The notes beneath the pieces are model-generated. The model had not been told where the DNA came from and made no database searches. It saw nothing but the letters and a program-made list of their open reading frames with translations. Made by a program: the position numbers and the translations under genes. Shown piece after piece: positions 1 through 9,078 of a DNA stretch of 64,000 nucleotides (its first letter is position 1; every line of letters starts with the position of its first letter). Where the stretch lies: contig CAKTOT010000003.1 of assembly GCA_934590135.1 (NCBI GenBank), forward strand, positions 1-64,000, in the 5' to 3' direction. Origin of the DNA: an uncultured Muribaculaceae bacterium. GTDB taxonomy: Bacteria > Bacteroidota > Bacteroidia > Bacteroidales > Muribaculaceae.

Positions 1-1113
1 CCCGCCAACCAGTTCAGCGACAACTACAAACAATGGTCCACCTTCCCCGACAAGGGCTTCGGTGTCAACCCCACCATCTCCAAGGCCATCACCCTCGAAC
101 CTGAGATGACCAAGTCTTGGGAAATCGGCGCCGACCTGCGCTTCTTCCGCAACCGCACACGTCTTGATGTGGCTTACTACAACACCAGCGTGGACAACCA
201 GATTGTAACCGTGCGCGTATCTCCCGCATCGGGTACCATCCTTCAGACCCGTAACGAAGGTTGTATCGAAAACAAAGGTCTCGAACTTACCCTTAACCAA
301 GACATTCTTTCGACCAAAGACTTCTCGTGGACCGCTACCCTCAACTTCTCGTACAACCGCGGCAAAGTACTCTCGTTGCCCGAGAACGTAGCCCTCATCC
401 AAGGCGGACAGTATGGTGACATCTTCACCGTAGCTTACGCCGGCGGATCCACCACCGGCATTGCCGGTATCGACTACGAGCGCAATGACGCCGGCGACGT
501 CCTCATCGACGAAAACGGCCTGCCCAAGATTTCGCCCGTAAAACAAACATATATCGGTAACCGCGAGCCCGACTGCCTCCTCGGCCTCGGCTCAACCTTC
601 ACCTGGAAAGACCTCTCGCTTTCCTTCCTGCTTGACGGTCGTATCGGCGGTGATGTGGCCAATATTACGGGCCGCAGCCTCTACTCCAACGGTCAGAACG
701 CTCTGCTCGTTCCATACCGCAACCGCAAAGTCGTGTTCAAAGGCGTGATAGACAACGGTGACGGCACATACAGCCCCAACACCACTCCCGTCATCCTTGA
801 CCAGACGACATTCAACAACTACATTTACAATGTATCGTCCAACTTCATCGAAGACGGATCGTATCTGCGTATGAGCTACGTGACTCTCGCTTACGACTTC
901 TCCAACCTGATGAAGCGTCTCGGCAGCGCCAACCCCATCAAGGGACTCAAGTGCTCGCTGACAGGCCGCAACCTCTTCTTGTTGACCAAATACACCGGTG
1001 CCGACCCGCAAGTGATGCCTTCCGCATCCAACGGTACAGGCTCCATGGGCATCGACAACTACAGCGTCCCCAGCCTCCGCAGCTTCAACTTCAATGTAAA
1101 CGTTACATTCTAA
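1..1113 (+). CDS. SusC/RagA-family TonB-linked outer-membrane transporter, C-terminal part
   Basis: The frame is open from the first base, so these 370 residues are the C-terminal third of a protein whose family members run to about 1,000 residues. What is visible is outer-membrane beta-barrel: alternating polar and aromatic strands, the LEPEMTKSWEIG block at visible residues 32-43 that is typical of the SusC barrel, and a final Phe (NVNVTF). Family members import large oligomers across the outer membrane with TonB energy, capped by a SusD-type lipoprotein. The next gene, 47 nt downstream, is such a partner. Plug, signal peptide and any N-terminal extension lie outside the window, so the substrate cannot be inferred. 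Confidence 0.95.
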   Translation, partial: PANQFSDNYKQWSTFPDKGFGVNPTISKAITLEPEMTKSWEIGADLRFFRNRTRLDVAYYNTSVDNQIVTVRVSPASGTILQTRNEGCIENKGLELTLNQDILSTKDFSWTATLNFSYNRGKVLSLPENVALIQGGQYGDIFTVAYAGGSTTGIAGIDYERNDAGDVLIDENGLPKISPVKQTYIGNREPDCLLGLGSTFTWKDLSLSFLLDGRIGGDVANITGRSLYSNGQNALLVPYRNRKVVFKGVIDNGDGTYSPNTTPVILDQTTFNNYIYNVSSNFIEDGSYLRMSYVTLAYDFSNLMKRLGSANPIKGLKCSLTGRNLFLLTKYTGADPQVMPSASNGTGSMGIDNYSVPSLRSFNFNVNVTF

Positions 1114-1160
1114 TTCTCTCCGAACAATACACATAAATCACGACTTTATCATACACAGAT

Positions 1161-3002
1161 ATGAACAAGATAAAATCCATAGCTTTGGCTGCCCTGCTGG
1201 GTGTTACTGCGGTATCTTGCGAGGATGCTCTCTATGAGAACGTCAACCCCGATGTAGCGCACCGCAACACCTGCTCGCTCGGCCTTCCCGTGCTGGTATT
1301 CTATTCCAGCCAGGTAAACTATGACCACGCCGAATACAACATCTATCTGTCGCAATGCCTCACCACTATGGGCAAGAGCCAAACCGGCACTTACGCATAC
1401 AAGAGCGGCTGGCAGTTCCTGACCATGAACCGTCACCCGCAGTGGCGCCGTCACTTCTACGACATAGGTGTCAATGGCAAGGAACTTATCGCTAACGCCG
1501 AAGAAGCCGGCTCACTCAACTACGAGTACATCGCACGCGTTATCCGCCTGATGTCTACACAGCTGACCACCGATGCCTTCGGCGATATGCCCCGTAGTCA
1601 GGCTTACGAAAGCAACTCGCCCAAGTACGACACTCAGGCATCCATCTATGAATGGATGCTCACTGAAGCCGACGAACTCACCGGAACATTCTACGACCAA
1701 GCCGCAAATTGCGAAACCAACCAGAAAATTGACGTCAGCCAAGACCGTGTATACTCCGGCGACCTCAACAAATGGAAAGGTTTGGTATACGCCATTAAAG
1801 CTCGTCTGCTGCTACGCAATATCCCCAATATAGACCGTTCGGCCGCCACTTGCCAGAAAATCATCGATACGGCTCAAAAGGCTATCGATACATGGCGCAG
1901 CGGTGACCTGCTCTACGGCACATGGTTCGGCAACGAACCCCGTTACAACTTCGATGGCGGCGTGACCGAAGAAAATGCACAATGGTCCGAGTCTCAGCCC
2001 GTCATCAACGCTTGGGAATCGCGTGCCAACCTGTTGACCGATGCCGTACCCTCCAAATTCTTTATGGAAAACTGCCTCGGTGTCATCAATCAAGGCAACG
2101 AGCTCAAACAAGGCGTCTATGACCGCGAAAACGGCTACGGCAACGACCCCCGTCTGATGCTGCTCTTCCACCCCAACAAGGGTCCCATCAGCGCTTCAAA
2201 CACCAACGAAAAAGTGATGATGCGCTATCTTGAGAACAATATCGGCGCCGGTTCGACATACAAGATCACCCACTTCCCGTCGCTGTACTGCGGTGCATAT
2301 GCAGCCAGCAAGGATGCCTACACATCACTGTTCACTATGGAAGAACTCTACTTCATACAGGCAGAGGCTTACTACTGGATGGGCAATAAGGAACAAGCTT
2401 GCGCTTTGGCCAAGGAAGCTACCAAATGGAACATTCAGCGTCACCTCGACCGCTTCCAGAAAGATCATCCCGGAATGGTTCCTTCCGACCAGTGCAACCC
2501 TGCAGGTACCAATGCAGCTCTCAAACGTTGGGACAAATGGGTGACGGCATTCCTCGAAAACGAGCAAGTCGAAAAGACAAAGCCCGCTTCCGAAATCGGC
2601 AATATGCGCTACTTCTTCAACCCCTCGCAATATAGCCTCAGCGACCTGATGATGCAGAAGTATATCGCAATGTACATGCAGGCCGAGCAATGGACCGACC
2701 TCCGCCGCTACCACTACTCCAACAGCCGTAACGGCTATGGTATAGGTGATAACAAAGAAATCGTATATCCCGGTCTGCGTCGTCCCTACAACCTCTATCA
2801 AGCATTCTGGGTAGACGGCCTTACAGATGCAGAGAAAGAAAATACCTGGGTACAGCGTTACAACTACGACCCCGAGACCGAGGAAAAATACAACCTCGCC
2901 GAACTCGAGCGTCTGGGCGCCGCCAAAAATCACAAATGGCTGCGTAAGCCGATGATTTGGGCCGAGGAATACGGTGTACGCACTTCATTGACTGCCGAAT
3001 AA
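1161..3002 (+). CDS. SusD/RagB-like nutrient-binding outer-membrane lipoprotein
   Basis: The 613-residue product starts with a lipoprotein signal peptide; the lipobox ends TAVSC with Cys20, followed directly by acidic residues as in surface-exposed Bacteroidetes lipoproteins. The rest is mostly helical and resembles the SusD-like_2 branch: an early region rich in Tyr/Trp, then TPR-like helices around residues 130-280 with sequences such as IARVIRLMSTQLTTDAFGDM. SusD-like proteins sit on the SusC barrel and capture the ligand. The gene follows susC by 47 nt and precedes two further lipoprotein genes on the same strand, so the four probably form one operon. The ligand is unknown. Confidence 0.93.
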   Translation: MNKIKSIALAALLGVTAVSCEDALYENVNPDVAHRNTCSLGLPVLVFYSSQVNYDHAEYNIYLSQCLTTMGKSQTGTYAYKSGWQFLTMNRHPQWRRHFYDIGVNGKELIANAEEAGSLNYEYIARVIRLMSTQLTTDAFGDMPRSQAYESNSPKYDTQASIYEWMLTEADELTGTFYDQAANCETNQKIDVSQDRVYSGDLNKWKGLVYAIKARLLLRNIPNIDRSAATCQKIIDTAQKAIDTWRSGDLLYGTWFGNEPRYNFDGGVTEENAQWSESQPVINAWESRANLLTDAVPSKFFMENCLGVINQGNELKQGVYDRENGYGNDPRLMLLFHPNKGPISASNTNEKVMMRYLENNIGAGSTYKITHFPSLYCGAYAASKDAYTSLFTMEELYFIQAEAYYWMGNKEQACALAKEATKWNIQRHLDRFQKDHPGMVPSDQCNPAGTNAALKRWDKWVTAFLENEQVEKTKPASEIGNMRYFFNPSQYSLSDLMMQKYIAMYMQAEQWTDLRRYHYSNSRNGYGIGDNKEIVYPGLRRPYNLYQAFWVDGLTDAEKENTWVQRYNYDPETEEKYNLAELERLGAAKNHKWLRKPMIWAEEYGVRTSLTAE

Positions 3003-3054
3003 CCCACCTCGTATACGACTACAATAATCAGCAAACACTAATACAGTATATAAG

Positions 3055-4146
3055 ATGAAATTCCAATATAAGACATTGCTCTTGGCTCTCGGAGCTGTGG
3101 CCATGCTCACCTCCTGTGAGAAAAACGACCCCTTAGAGCCCGTTGTAGAGCCCGGACAGAAAGTACCCACCGCGTATTGGGAAGTAGGCTCGACAGCATG
3201 TAAAGCCGGTGAGTCCTTCACATTCATGGGCAAGTATACGGTGGATTACGAAGACGCCACGCCCGCATACTCCGAAGTATGGTATCGCGTGGTACGCGAC
3301 GAGTCTGCCGCTGCAACCGTCAAGCTTGGCGGTGCAAGCCTCAGCTACACTAAGACCGTAGCCGACAATCAGATTATGCGTTCGTATCAACCTATCGCAC
3401 GTTTTGAACACAGCCAGGCCGAATGGGCGGGACATGAGTTCCATGTCTCCGGCAGTGTGCCTGTTTCGCGTACGCTCAGCCCCGTCAACTGGACTGACGT
3501 GGCCACTTGGGACGGCGAACGCTTTGCTCAATACTATCCCGAAGGCTTCGCCGACGAATTCAACACCGAAGTCATCAATCTGCTCACCAAGGATTCGACA
3601 TACTACAACGCTCTGCGTCAAGTATACATCAGCCATCCTTTCACTATGGAGCAGTTTGCCGAAATCAACGCCAAGTACAACCTTGCATTCCCCACCAACA
3701 TAGACATGACCAAGGAAGACAAGGGTGCCGGCGAAAAGTCCGACCTTTGGTTCTCTACAACACAAGCATCGGATGACGCCATCGTCGGCTGGTATTACAC
3801 TACTATCGATGCCGCCGGCAATAAGATTGTGCACGAAGTCGCCAAGGATGTCCAGAAGCAAGAAGGCATCAACTACTATCCCGTATACGAATCCTCCGCT
3901 TGGGTATTCTGCCGCTACGATGACGACCTCGGTGCCATCATCTCCACCGTCCGCGCGGAATACATTCCCGCCTTCAAGGAATTGCTGGCCACCATCACCT
4001 TCGATCAGTGGATATACGACAGCGCAAACAAGGTGTATAAAGTCGAGTTCTCGCGTAAGTACTCGCTTGACGCACAGTTCCGCGTATACGACTCCAAGGG
4101 TGAGGAAGGCATAGCCAACGATGTACGCACAATATCTATCAACTGA
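3055..4146 (+). CDS. lipoprotein of unknown function in a SusCD cluster
   Basis: The 363-residue product has a clear lipoprotein signal (MLTSC, Cys21) followed by an acidic/Pro-rich spacer. I do not recognise the family. The body is predicted beta-rich, with many Tyr/Trp residues and segments such as YSEVWYRVVRD, which would suit a surface sandwich fold. It lies 52 nt after the SusD-like gene and 34 nt before the PKD lipoprotein, which suggests co-transcription and a surface role (glycan or protein binding) beside the transporter. That role is inferred only from position. No catalytic motif is evident. Confidence 0.85.
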   Translation: MKFQYKTLLLALGAVAMLTSCEKNDPLEPVVEPGQKVPTAYWEVGSTACKAGESFTFMGKYTVDYEDATPAYSEVWYRVVRDESAAATVKLGGASLSYTKTVADNQIMRSYQPIARFEHSQAEWAGHEFHVSGSVPVSRTLSPVNWTDVATWDGERFAQYYPEGFADEFNTEVINLLTKDSTYYNALRQVYISHPFTMEQFAEINAKYNLAFPTNIDMTKEDKGAGEKSDLWFSTTQASDDAIVGWYYTTIDAAGNKIVHEVAKDVQKQEGINYYPVYESSAWVFCRYDDDLGAIISTVRAEYIPAFKELLATITFDQWIYDSANKVYKVEFSRKYSLDAQFRVYDSKGEEGIANDVRTISIN

Positions 4147-4180
4147 TACGTCCCACATTTAAGACAATACCGCACAGAAT

Positions 4181-5932
4181 ATGAAACTCTTAAAAAAATC
4201 GCTAATCGCTTTGGGTTGCGTGCTGGCACTGTATGGATGCAAGGACGCCGAACCCTCATTCCAGCAGTACCCCAACGCCGATGTCGACTTTACGTACAAC
4301 ATCAGCGGTGACGAGTATACCTTGGACTATTACGTGGTATCTACCATTCAGTTCAACAACACCTCAGCCAAGTCCGGAAACGTATCTTGGGACTTCGGCG
4401 ATGGCGAAACATCCAACGAACCCAACCCCCTGCATAAATTCAGCAAAGCAGGCACGTATCGCGTTACTCTTACCATTGACGGTGTAGGCTCAAAAACCTA
4501 TCCCATCATGATCTATGACATTGTCCCCGTGCTTACGGTCAAGGATCAATCTACCGAAATCGTGGAGTTCAACAACACCTTGATGACCTTCAATCTCGAG
4601 CTTCCGAACCCCGAGAACCTTAAGGTGAAATATGTATGGACATTCCCCGAAGGAACTATTGATGCCAACGGCAATGCCGTGACCACCTTCACCGGATACT
4701 CCGATGAGCAGGGCAATGTAGAGTATCCCGAAGCCGTAAAATTCAAAAATATCGGCTCGCAGAAAGTGCAAATCGCTACATGGTTTGATGTCAACGGCGA
4801 AAACCGCCGTCTCGAAGATACCTATCTCAACGTACAAGTAGGTTACAGCGAACCCGTGCCTACAATCTACTACGCAGAGAAAGGTGGCAATATCAAAGCA
4901 ATGAAGCTTATTGACCCCACCAAGTTGCCCAAAGGCACCAAGATCTTCCCCTACGACATGGGCGTGAGCGCAGGCAACAACTGCTTCAACCTCGTATATG
5001 CCGATGTTCCCGGAACAGATGAAGAAGGCAAGGCCAATACCGAGGGCTGGATTTACATCCTTGATGCCGGTAAGCAGTACTACTACATCAACGACGAAAA
5101 CGGCGTTCTCGGCGATGGCAAAATCGATGCTATGCGACCCGATGGCACCGGCGTCAATACAGTGCTTACCAACGTTGGCGGTCCCGCCTTCGCAGATCCC
5201 TTCCAGGGCTTTGCTTCCGGCGAATATCTATACTACAGCGACCGTAACACCGGTATCTCCAAGGTTGCGCTCAAGACTCGTGGCGAAGTACAAGGCAAGG
5301 TCCTCTCGGGTAGCACCTATACTCGCGACAGCTACATGGTACAAAACAGCTTGATACCTTTCTACGGCCGCGGCATCGCTTACGGTGCAATCCACGTAGC
5401 TCATCAGAAACTGTCAGACGGATGGTGGTACTGGGCCAAGAACTACTCCGGCAACGGCATCTATCGCTTCAAGGAAACCGATGTATATGCCACTCAGAAG
5501 GAAGCCGAAGCCAAGGCCCTGCCCGCTCCTGTACTCTTCTCCGGCATCAAGCCCCGTGCCATGGTTATTGATGAGGCACGCAAAGCTCTGTACGTATGGC
5601 GTATAGGCTCGGAAAAAGGCTTCACCGCTTATCCGCTGCCCTCATACACCGACCCCGGTGACGAGAAGGATGCAAATCGCACGTTCATATCTATGGAAGC
5701 TGATGCCGTCAATACGACAGCCGATGAAGGTGTATACACCTGTCAGCTTGCTCTGGACAAAGAAACCGGACGCGTATACTTCTGCTTCCGTCCCGATGCT
5801 AAGGACGGCTCCAAGATTCCTGCCGGTATCTGCTACTACGATCCCGCAACCAAGAAGGTCGTACACTACGGCGATGCCAACGACCTCGGTATGGGTATCT
5901 GTATCAATCCCAACAAGAGCAAACTATTCTAA
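4181..5932 (+). CDS. PKD-domain surface lipoprotein
   Basis: The 583-residue product has a lipoprotein signal with Cys20 (LYGC; Cys13 is a less likely alternative). Residues about 37-105 form a PKD domain: VSWDFGDGE at 69-77, then a HKFSKAGTYRVTLTI strand pair. The remaining 470 residues resemble a repetitive beta fold, possibly a propeller, with sequences such as ASGEYLYYSDRNTGISKV and ARKALYVWRIGSEKG. PKD lipoproteins of SusCD clusters usually bind glycans or proteins at the cell surface. The gene is last in the cluster and is followed after 18 nt by a strong hairpin. The enzymatic role, if any, is unknown. Confidence 0.88.
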   Translation: MKLLKKSLIALGCVLALYGCKDAEPSFQQYPNADVDFTYNISGDEYTLDYYVVSTIQFNNTSAKSGNVSWDFGDGETSNEPNPLHKFSKAGTYRVTLTIDGVGSKTYPIMIYDIVPVLTVKDQSTEIVEFNNTLMTFNLELPNPENLKVKYVWTFPEGTIDANGNAVTTFTGYSDEQGNVEYPEAVKFKNIGSQKVQIATWFDVNGENRRLEDTYLNVQVGYSEPVPTIYYAEKGGNIKAMKLIDPTKLPKGTKIFPYDMGVSAGNNCFNLVYADVPGTDEEGKANTEGWIYILDAGKQYYYINDENGVLGDGKIDAMRPDGTGVNTVLTNVGGPAFADPFQGFASGEYLYYSDRNTGISKVALKTRGEVQGKVLSGSTYTRDSYMVQNSLIPFYGRGIAYGAIHVAHQKLSDGWWYWAKNYSGNGIYRFKETDVYATQKEAEAKALPAPVLFSGIKPRAMVIDEARKALYVWRIGSEKGFTAYPLPSYTDPGDEKDANRTFISMEADAVNTTADEGVYTCQLALDKETGRVYFCFRPDAKDGSKIPAGICYYDPATKKVVHYGDANDLGMGICINPNKSKLF

Positions 5933-5950
5933 AGCATAAGCATCTTAAGA

Positions 5951-5995
5951 CAAAGGCGGCTGTCCACCACAATAGCGTGGCGGCAGCCGCCTTTG
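5951..5995 (+). terminator. hairpin terminator after the SusCD cluster
   Basis: A perfect 12-bp GC-rich stem (caaaggcggctg paired with cagccgcctttg) encloses a 21-nt loop that itself contains a ccac/gtgg pairing. It lies 18 nt after the PKD gene stop. There is no real T-run after it, so it could act as a 3'-end stabilising hairpin instead. Confidence 0.6.
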
Positions 5996-6249
5996 GCCTT
6001 ACGATGAGGTTGGAATGTTTTCGGAACAGGCTTTTGGGATTACATTGAGACATTCTTCAGGATGCCCTGAGATAGTATTCGAAGACCATCCTAAAGAGTT
6101 TCGCAATGCCTCGTTTTTTAAGCTCTAAGCTGCTTTAATTTGACCTTATGTTGCTGCCTTCGTCGGCTTTTACCAATCGAGTAAGATCGTATCGCTTGCA
6201 GTTCAGCATTTTATAATCATCCCCTCAAACCTATATATTAAAACAATTA
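5996..6249. other. intergenic region upstream of the glycosyl hydrolase gene
   Basis: Together with the hairpin this makes a 317-nt gap. I see no open frame of note and no exact TAnnTTTG box; the nearest is a TAATTTG lacking one T near 6138. The last 40 nt before the ATG are A/T-rich, as expected for a Bacteroidetes translation start. Confidence 0.5.
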
Positions 6250-8877
6250 ATGAAGATTTCACAGAAAATAGCTGCCGCACTCTTGGCTATTGTAATGGCA
6301 GCGCCGACAATGCCTGTCGAGGCTCAGAATATGCCGACACGCGAACACCGTGCGATGTGGCTGTCTGCATACCTTAACTCCGGCTGGCCCTCGAATGCGT
6401 TGACCTCTGATTACCAAGTTACCTTCCAGCGCAATTTCCTCAAGAAAAAACTCGCGCAGTTCAAAGACCAAAACATCAATGTCATATACTTCCATGTTCG
6501 TCCCAATTGCGATGCTATGTACAAGTCGTCGTACGAGCCTTGGGGACATCAGGTAGCCGGCACACGTGGCGGGACTCCCTTAGGTGACCCCTTACAGATA
6601 ATTCTGGAGGAGGCTCATGCCGTAGGTATCGAAGTGTATGCGTGGCTCAATCCATATCGCTATTCCGGCTCGTTGAATCTGTATGGAGGAAACAATCCGT
6701 TGAATTACGAGACCTCGCATCCCGATTGGCTGGTGCGCAACAGCAAGGAGATTTATCTCAACCCCGGTATACCCGAGGTGACACAACGTATTGTGGATGT
6801 AGTCACCGAAATCGTCACCAACTATGACGTTGATGGTGTGGTGTACGACGACTACTTCTATCCTTCCGGCATGGGCGCCGACCAAGATGCTACGCAATAC
6901 TCAGCGTACACCAAAGCGGGCGGCACTATGAATCTTGGCGATTGGCGTCGCAACAACATCAATAATATGGTGAAAGTTGTCAATAAAGCCATAAAGAAAG
7001 TGAAACCTTACCTGCCTTTCGGTATCTCCCCGGCCGGTGTTGCCTGTCCTCCCGACATCGAAAAGTATGGACTGACACCCGTCACCGGAGACTGGCAATA
7101 TACAAGCATTTACTCCGACCCGATGAGCTGGCTCAACGCAGGTGACGTTGATTTTCTGTCGCCTCAGATTTATTGGCCCACTCGTTTCACCGAGCTTTCG
7201 AAATGGTATGGTGTAGCGGTTCGCCGTTTCGATCGCCATTTCTATCCTTCGGTCACACTTTCCGATATAGCTAATGATAAGGCATCGGAGTATATTCGCG
7301 AGACCAAGGTTGCTCGTCTGGCCAACACCTATGATGCCAATGGTATGGTATTCTTCCATTACGGTCAATTTATTAACTACAATGAGAAATATGGTGACAG
7401 CCGTCAGACTTTCGGCCAAATTTTGGCTCAGGAAGTGTTCTGTGACAAGGCTTTGACGCCGATACGTACGTGGGAATATACTTGGACGCCCAAGATGGTG
7501 ACCAATGTAGCCGTTTCGGGCACTGCCCTGACATGGGATGCCGTTCCCGGTATGCGCTACACGGTATACGCCTTCCCCGAAAGTGAGGCTGCCGGCTTTG
7601 CCTGCCAGCGCGAGTACCTGCAAGGTATATCGTACAATAATTCCTATGAGATCCCGGCCGATATGGCTTCCGGATATAAATGGGCGGTGTGCGTATACGA
7701 CCGCTACGGCAACGAATACTCCGCCGTGACCGCCGGAGGTAAGACCGTCACCGGCACCAAGGCCACGCTTACATTCCCCATCAACGGGGAAAGCGCTCCC
7801 GAGATTTTCTCCTTCAAATGGAACGGCAAGGCCACGCGCTGTCGCGTTGAAGTGTCCGACAAAGCCGATATGAGCCATATTATTGCGCTCTTTGACGCTG
7901 CAGGCAATACCGCATCATCTATGAACCTTCCGCACCTCGAAACAGGCAAAACTTACTACTGGCGCGTGCGTTCGCTCGGTACCGATATGACCGATGCGCT
8001 CTCCGATGTGCAGTCCTTCAAGGGCGGTCGTATCGCCTTCACCGCTCCCGCCGACAAGGCTACCGGAGTATCGGCAACACCCACAATTTCTTGGACTAAG
8101 GTCGAAATCGATCAAGAAGTTAAGTATCGCATGGCTGTCGTCGACGGAGCTTCAGAAGTATATGTTTACGAAGGTTCGAACAATAGCGCCACCGTACCGG
8201 AAGCTGTGCTGCGTACCGGACGCACCTATACGGCTACGCTTACCACAACCGTAGGAAGTTACGAAACCGAAAGCGAGCCTATTACATTCACCACTGTAAA
8301 CCGTACCGACTACACCGCTCCCGCCTTTACCAACCCGGCTTCCGATGGTGCTACAATACATGTCAATGAGGCACTTACTATCGAGAAATGGAGCGGCCTT
8401 GCTTCGGTGACCGTATATATTTCATCGTCTGCCACTTCATTCGGTCGTACGTCTTACTCGGTTACTTTGCGCGACTTCGAGACCATGACCAAGGCTCTCG
8501 GTGACATTAAGATTGGCGGAAAGGCTCTTACAGATGGCAAGACATATTATTGCAAGACCCGCGCGTCATATTATGTAGACAACTCCACGAAGAATACGGC
8601 GGACTCGCCCGTACGCAGCTTCGTATACTCCGGCACCGAGGGCGTCAATGATATCACTGCCGATACCGAGGCCACCGCATACATCGATGCTCAGTCCGTG
8701 CTTCATACCGGATGCGGTGCATGTTCCGTCAGCGTCTATACCACGGCCGGCGCCGCTGTACACTATGGCGTGGCCGATGCTGCCGGCGAATTGTCGCTGC
8801 AGGCGCTTCCCGCAGGTATGTACATAGTACGTATTGCCGATGCCAATTCGTCCGCTATCAAGTGGGCTAAGAAATAA
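6250..8877 (+). CDS. secreted family-10-like glycosyl hydrolase (GHL10/DUF187 type) with C-terminal sorting-like tail
   Basis: The 875-residue product has a Sec signal peptide (residues 1-26, cleavage near VEAQ). Residues about 30-410 match the GHL10 (DUF187) TIM-barrel: REHRAMWLSAYLNSGWPSN at the start, EVYAWLNPYRYS near 130, DGVVYDDYFYP near 196-206, FGISPAGV near 257 and SPQIYWP near 302. Fibronectin-III-like segments follow (about 410-790). The last 75 residues end LPAGMYIVRIADANSS and resemble a type-IX secretion C-terminal domain. Family members are thought to cleave glycans, in some cases linked to peptidoglycan, but specificity is unproven. It has the same orientation as the upstream SusCD cluster but is separated from it by a terminator-like hairpin. 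Confidence 0.9.
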   Translation: MKISQKIAAALLAIVMAAPTMPVEAQNMPTREHRAMWLSAYLNSGWPSNALTSDYQVTFQRNFLKKKLAQFKDQNINVIYFHVRPNCDAMYKSSYEPWGHQVAGTRGGTPLGDPLQIILEEAHAVGIEVYAWLNPYRYSGSLNLYGGNNPLNYETSHPDWLVRNSKEIYLNPGIPEVTQRIVDVVTEIVTNYDVDGVVYDDYFYPSGMGADQDATQYSAYTKAGGTMNLGDWRRNNINNMVKVVNKAIKKVKPYLPFGISPAGVACPPDIEKYGLTPVTGDWQYTSIYSDPMSWLNAGDVDFLSPQIYWPTRFTELSKWYGVAVRRFDRHFYPSVTLSDIANDKASEYIRETKVARLANTYDANGMVFFHYGQFINYNEKYGDSRQTFGQILAQEVFCDKALTPIRTWEYTWTPKMVTNVAVSGTALTWDAVPGMRYTVYAFPESEAAGFACQREYLQGISYNNSYEIPADMASGYKWAVCVYDRYGNEYSAVTAGGKTVTGTKATLTFPINGESAPEIFSFKWNGKATRCRVEVSDKADMSHIIALFDAAGNTASSMNLPHLETGKTYYWRVRSLGTDMTDALSDVQSFKGGRIAFTAPADKATGVSATPTISWTKVEIDQEVKYRMAVVDGASEVYVYEGSNNSATVPEAVLRTGRTYTATLTTTVGSYETESEPITFTTVNRTDYTAPAFTNPASDGATIHVNEALTIEKWSGLASVTVYISSSATSFGRTSYSVTLRDFETMTKALGDIKIGGKALTDGKTYYCKTRASYYVDNSTKNTADSPVRSFVYSGTEGVNDITADTEATAYIDAQSVLHTGCGACSVSVYTTAGAAVHYGVADAAGELSLQALPAGMYIVRIADANSSAIKWAKK

Positions 8878-8961
8878 CGATGTACGTACAAGGACGGAAG
8901 ACGTTGTCTGACGCAATATGTGCAGACACGTAGCCGGATCTTGACCGATACAGAACGACCG

Positions 8962-9009
8962 CAGCCGTTGCACCTTTCGGAGAAGCAAATCCGCAAGGTG
9001 TATCGGCTG
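8962..9009 (+). terminator. interrupted hairpin after the hydrolase gene
   Basis: Two 6-bp arms (cagccg/cggctg and cacctt/aaggtg) flank a 3x3 internal loop, with a further cgga/tccg pairing in the apical loop. It lies about 85 nt after the hydrolase stop and upstream of the next gene's likely start. It may be a terminator; there is no T-run. Confidence 0.4.
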
Positions 9010-9065
9010 TGGTCTTTGTTGTGTCGAATGTGGCGTAACGTGTGCGCTATCTGCCGAAAAAATTG

Positions 9066-9073
9066 TAATTTTG
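9066..9073 (+). promoter_or_regulatory. possible -7 promoter box (TAATTTTG)
   Basis: This is an exact match to the Bacteroidetes TAnnTTTG element. It lies 5 nt before the ATG at 9079 and 56 nt before the in-frame ATG at 9130. If it is used, the transcript would be nearly leaderless for the first start. No TTTG is seen at -33, so a chance match is possible. Confidence 0.35.
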
Positions 9074-9078
9074 TGGTT

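Noticed and set aside
3133..4158. 341-codon minus-strand ORF opposite the unknown lipoprotein
   Set aside because: The plus frame has a lipobox and fits the operon; the minus frame has neither a signal nor a family.
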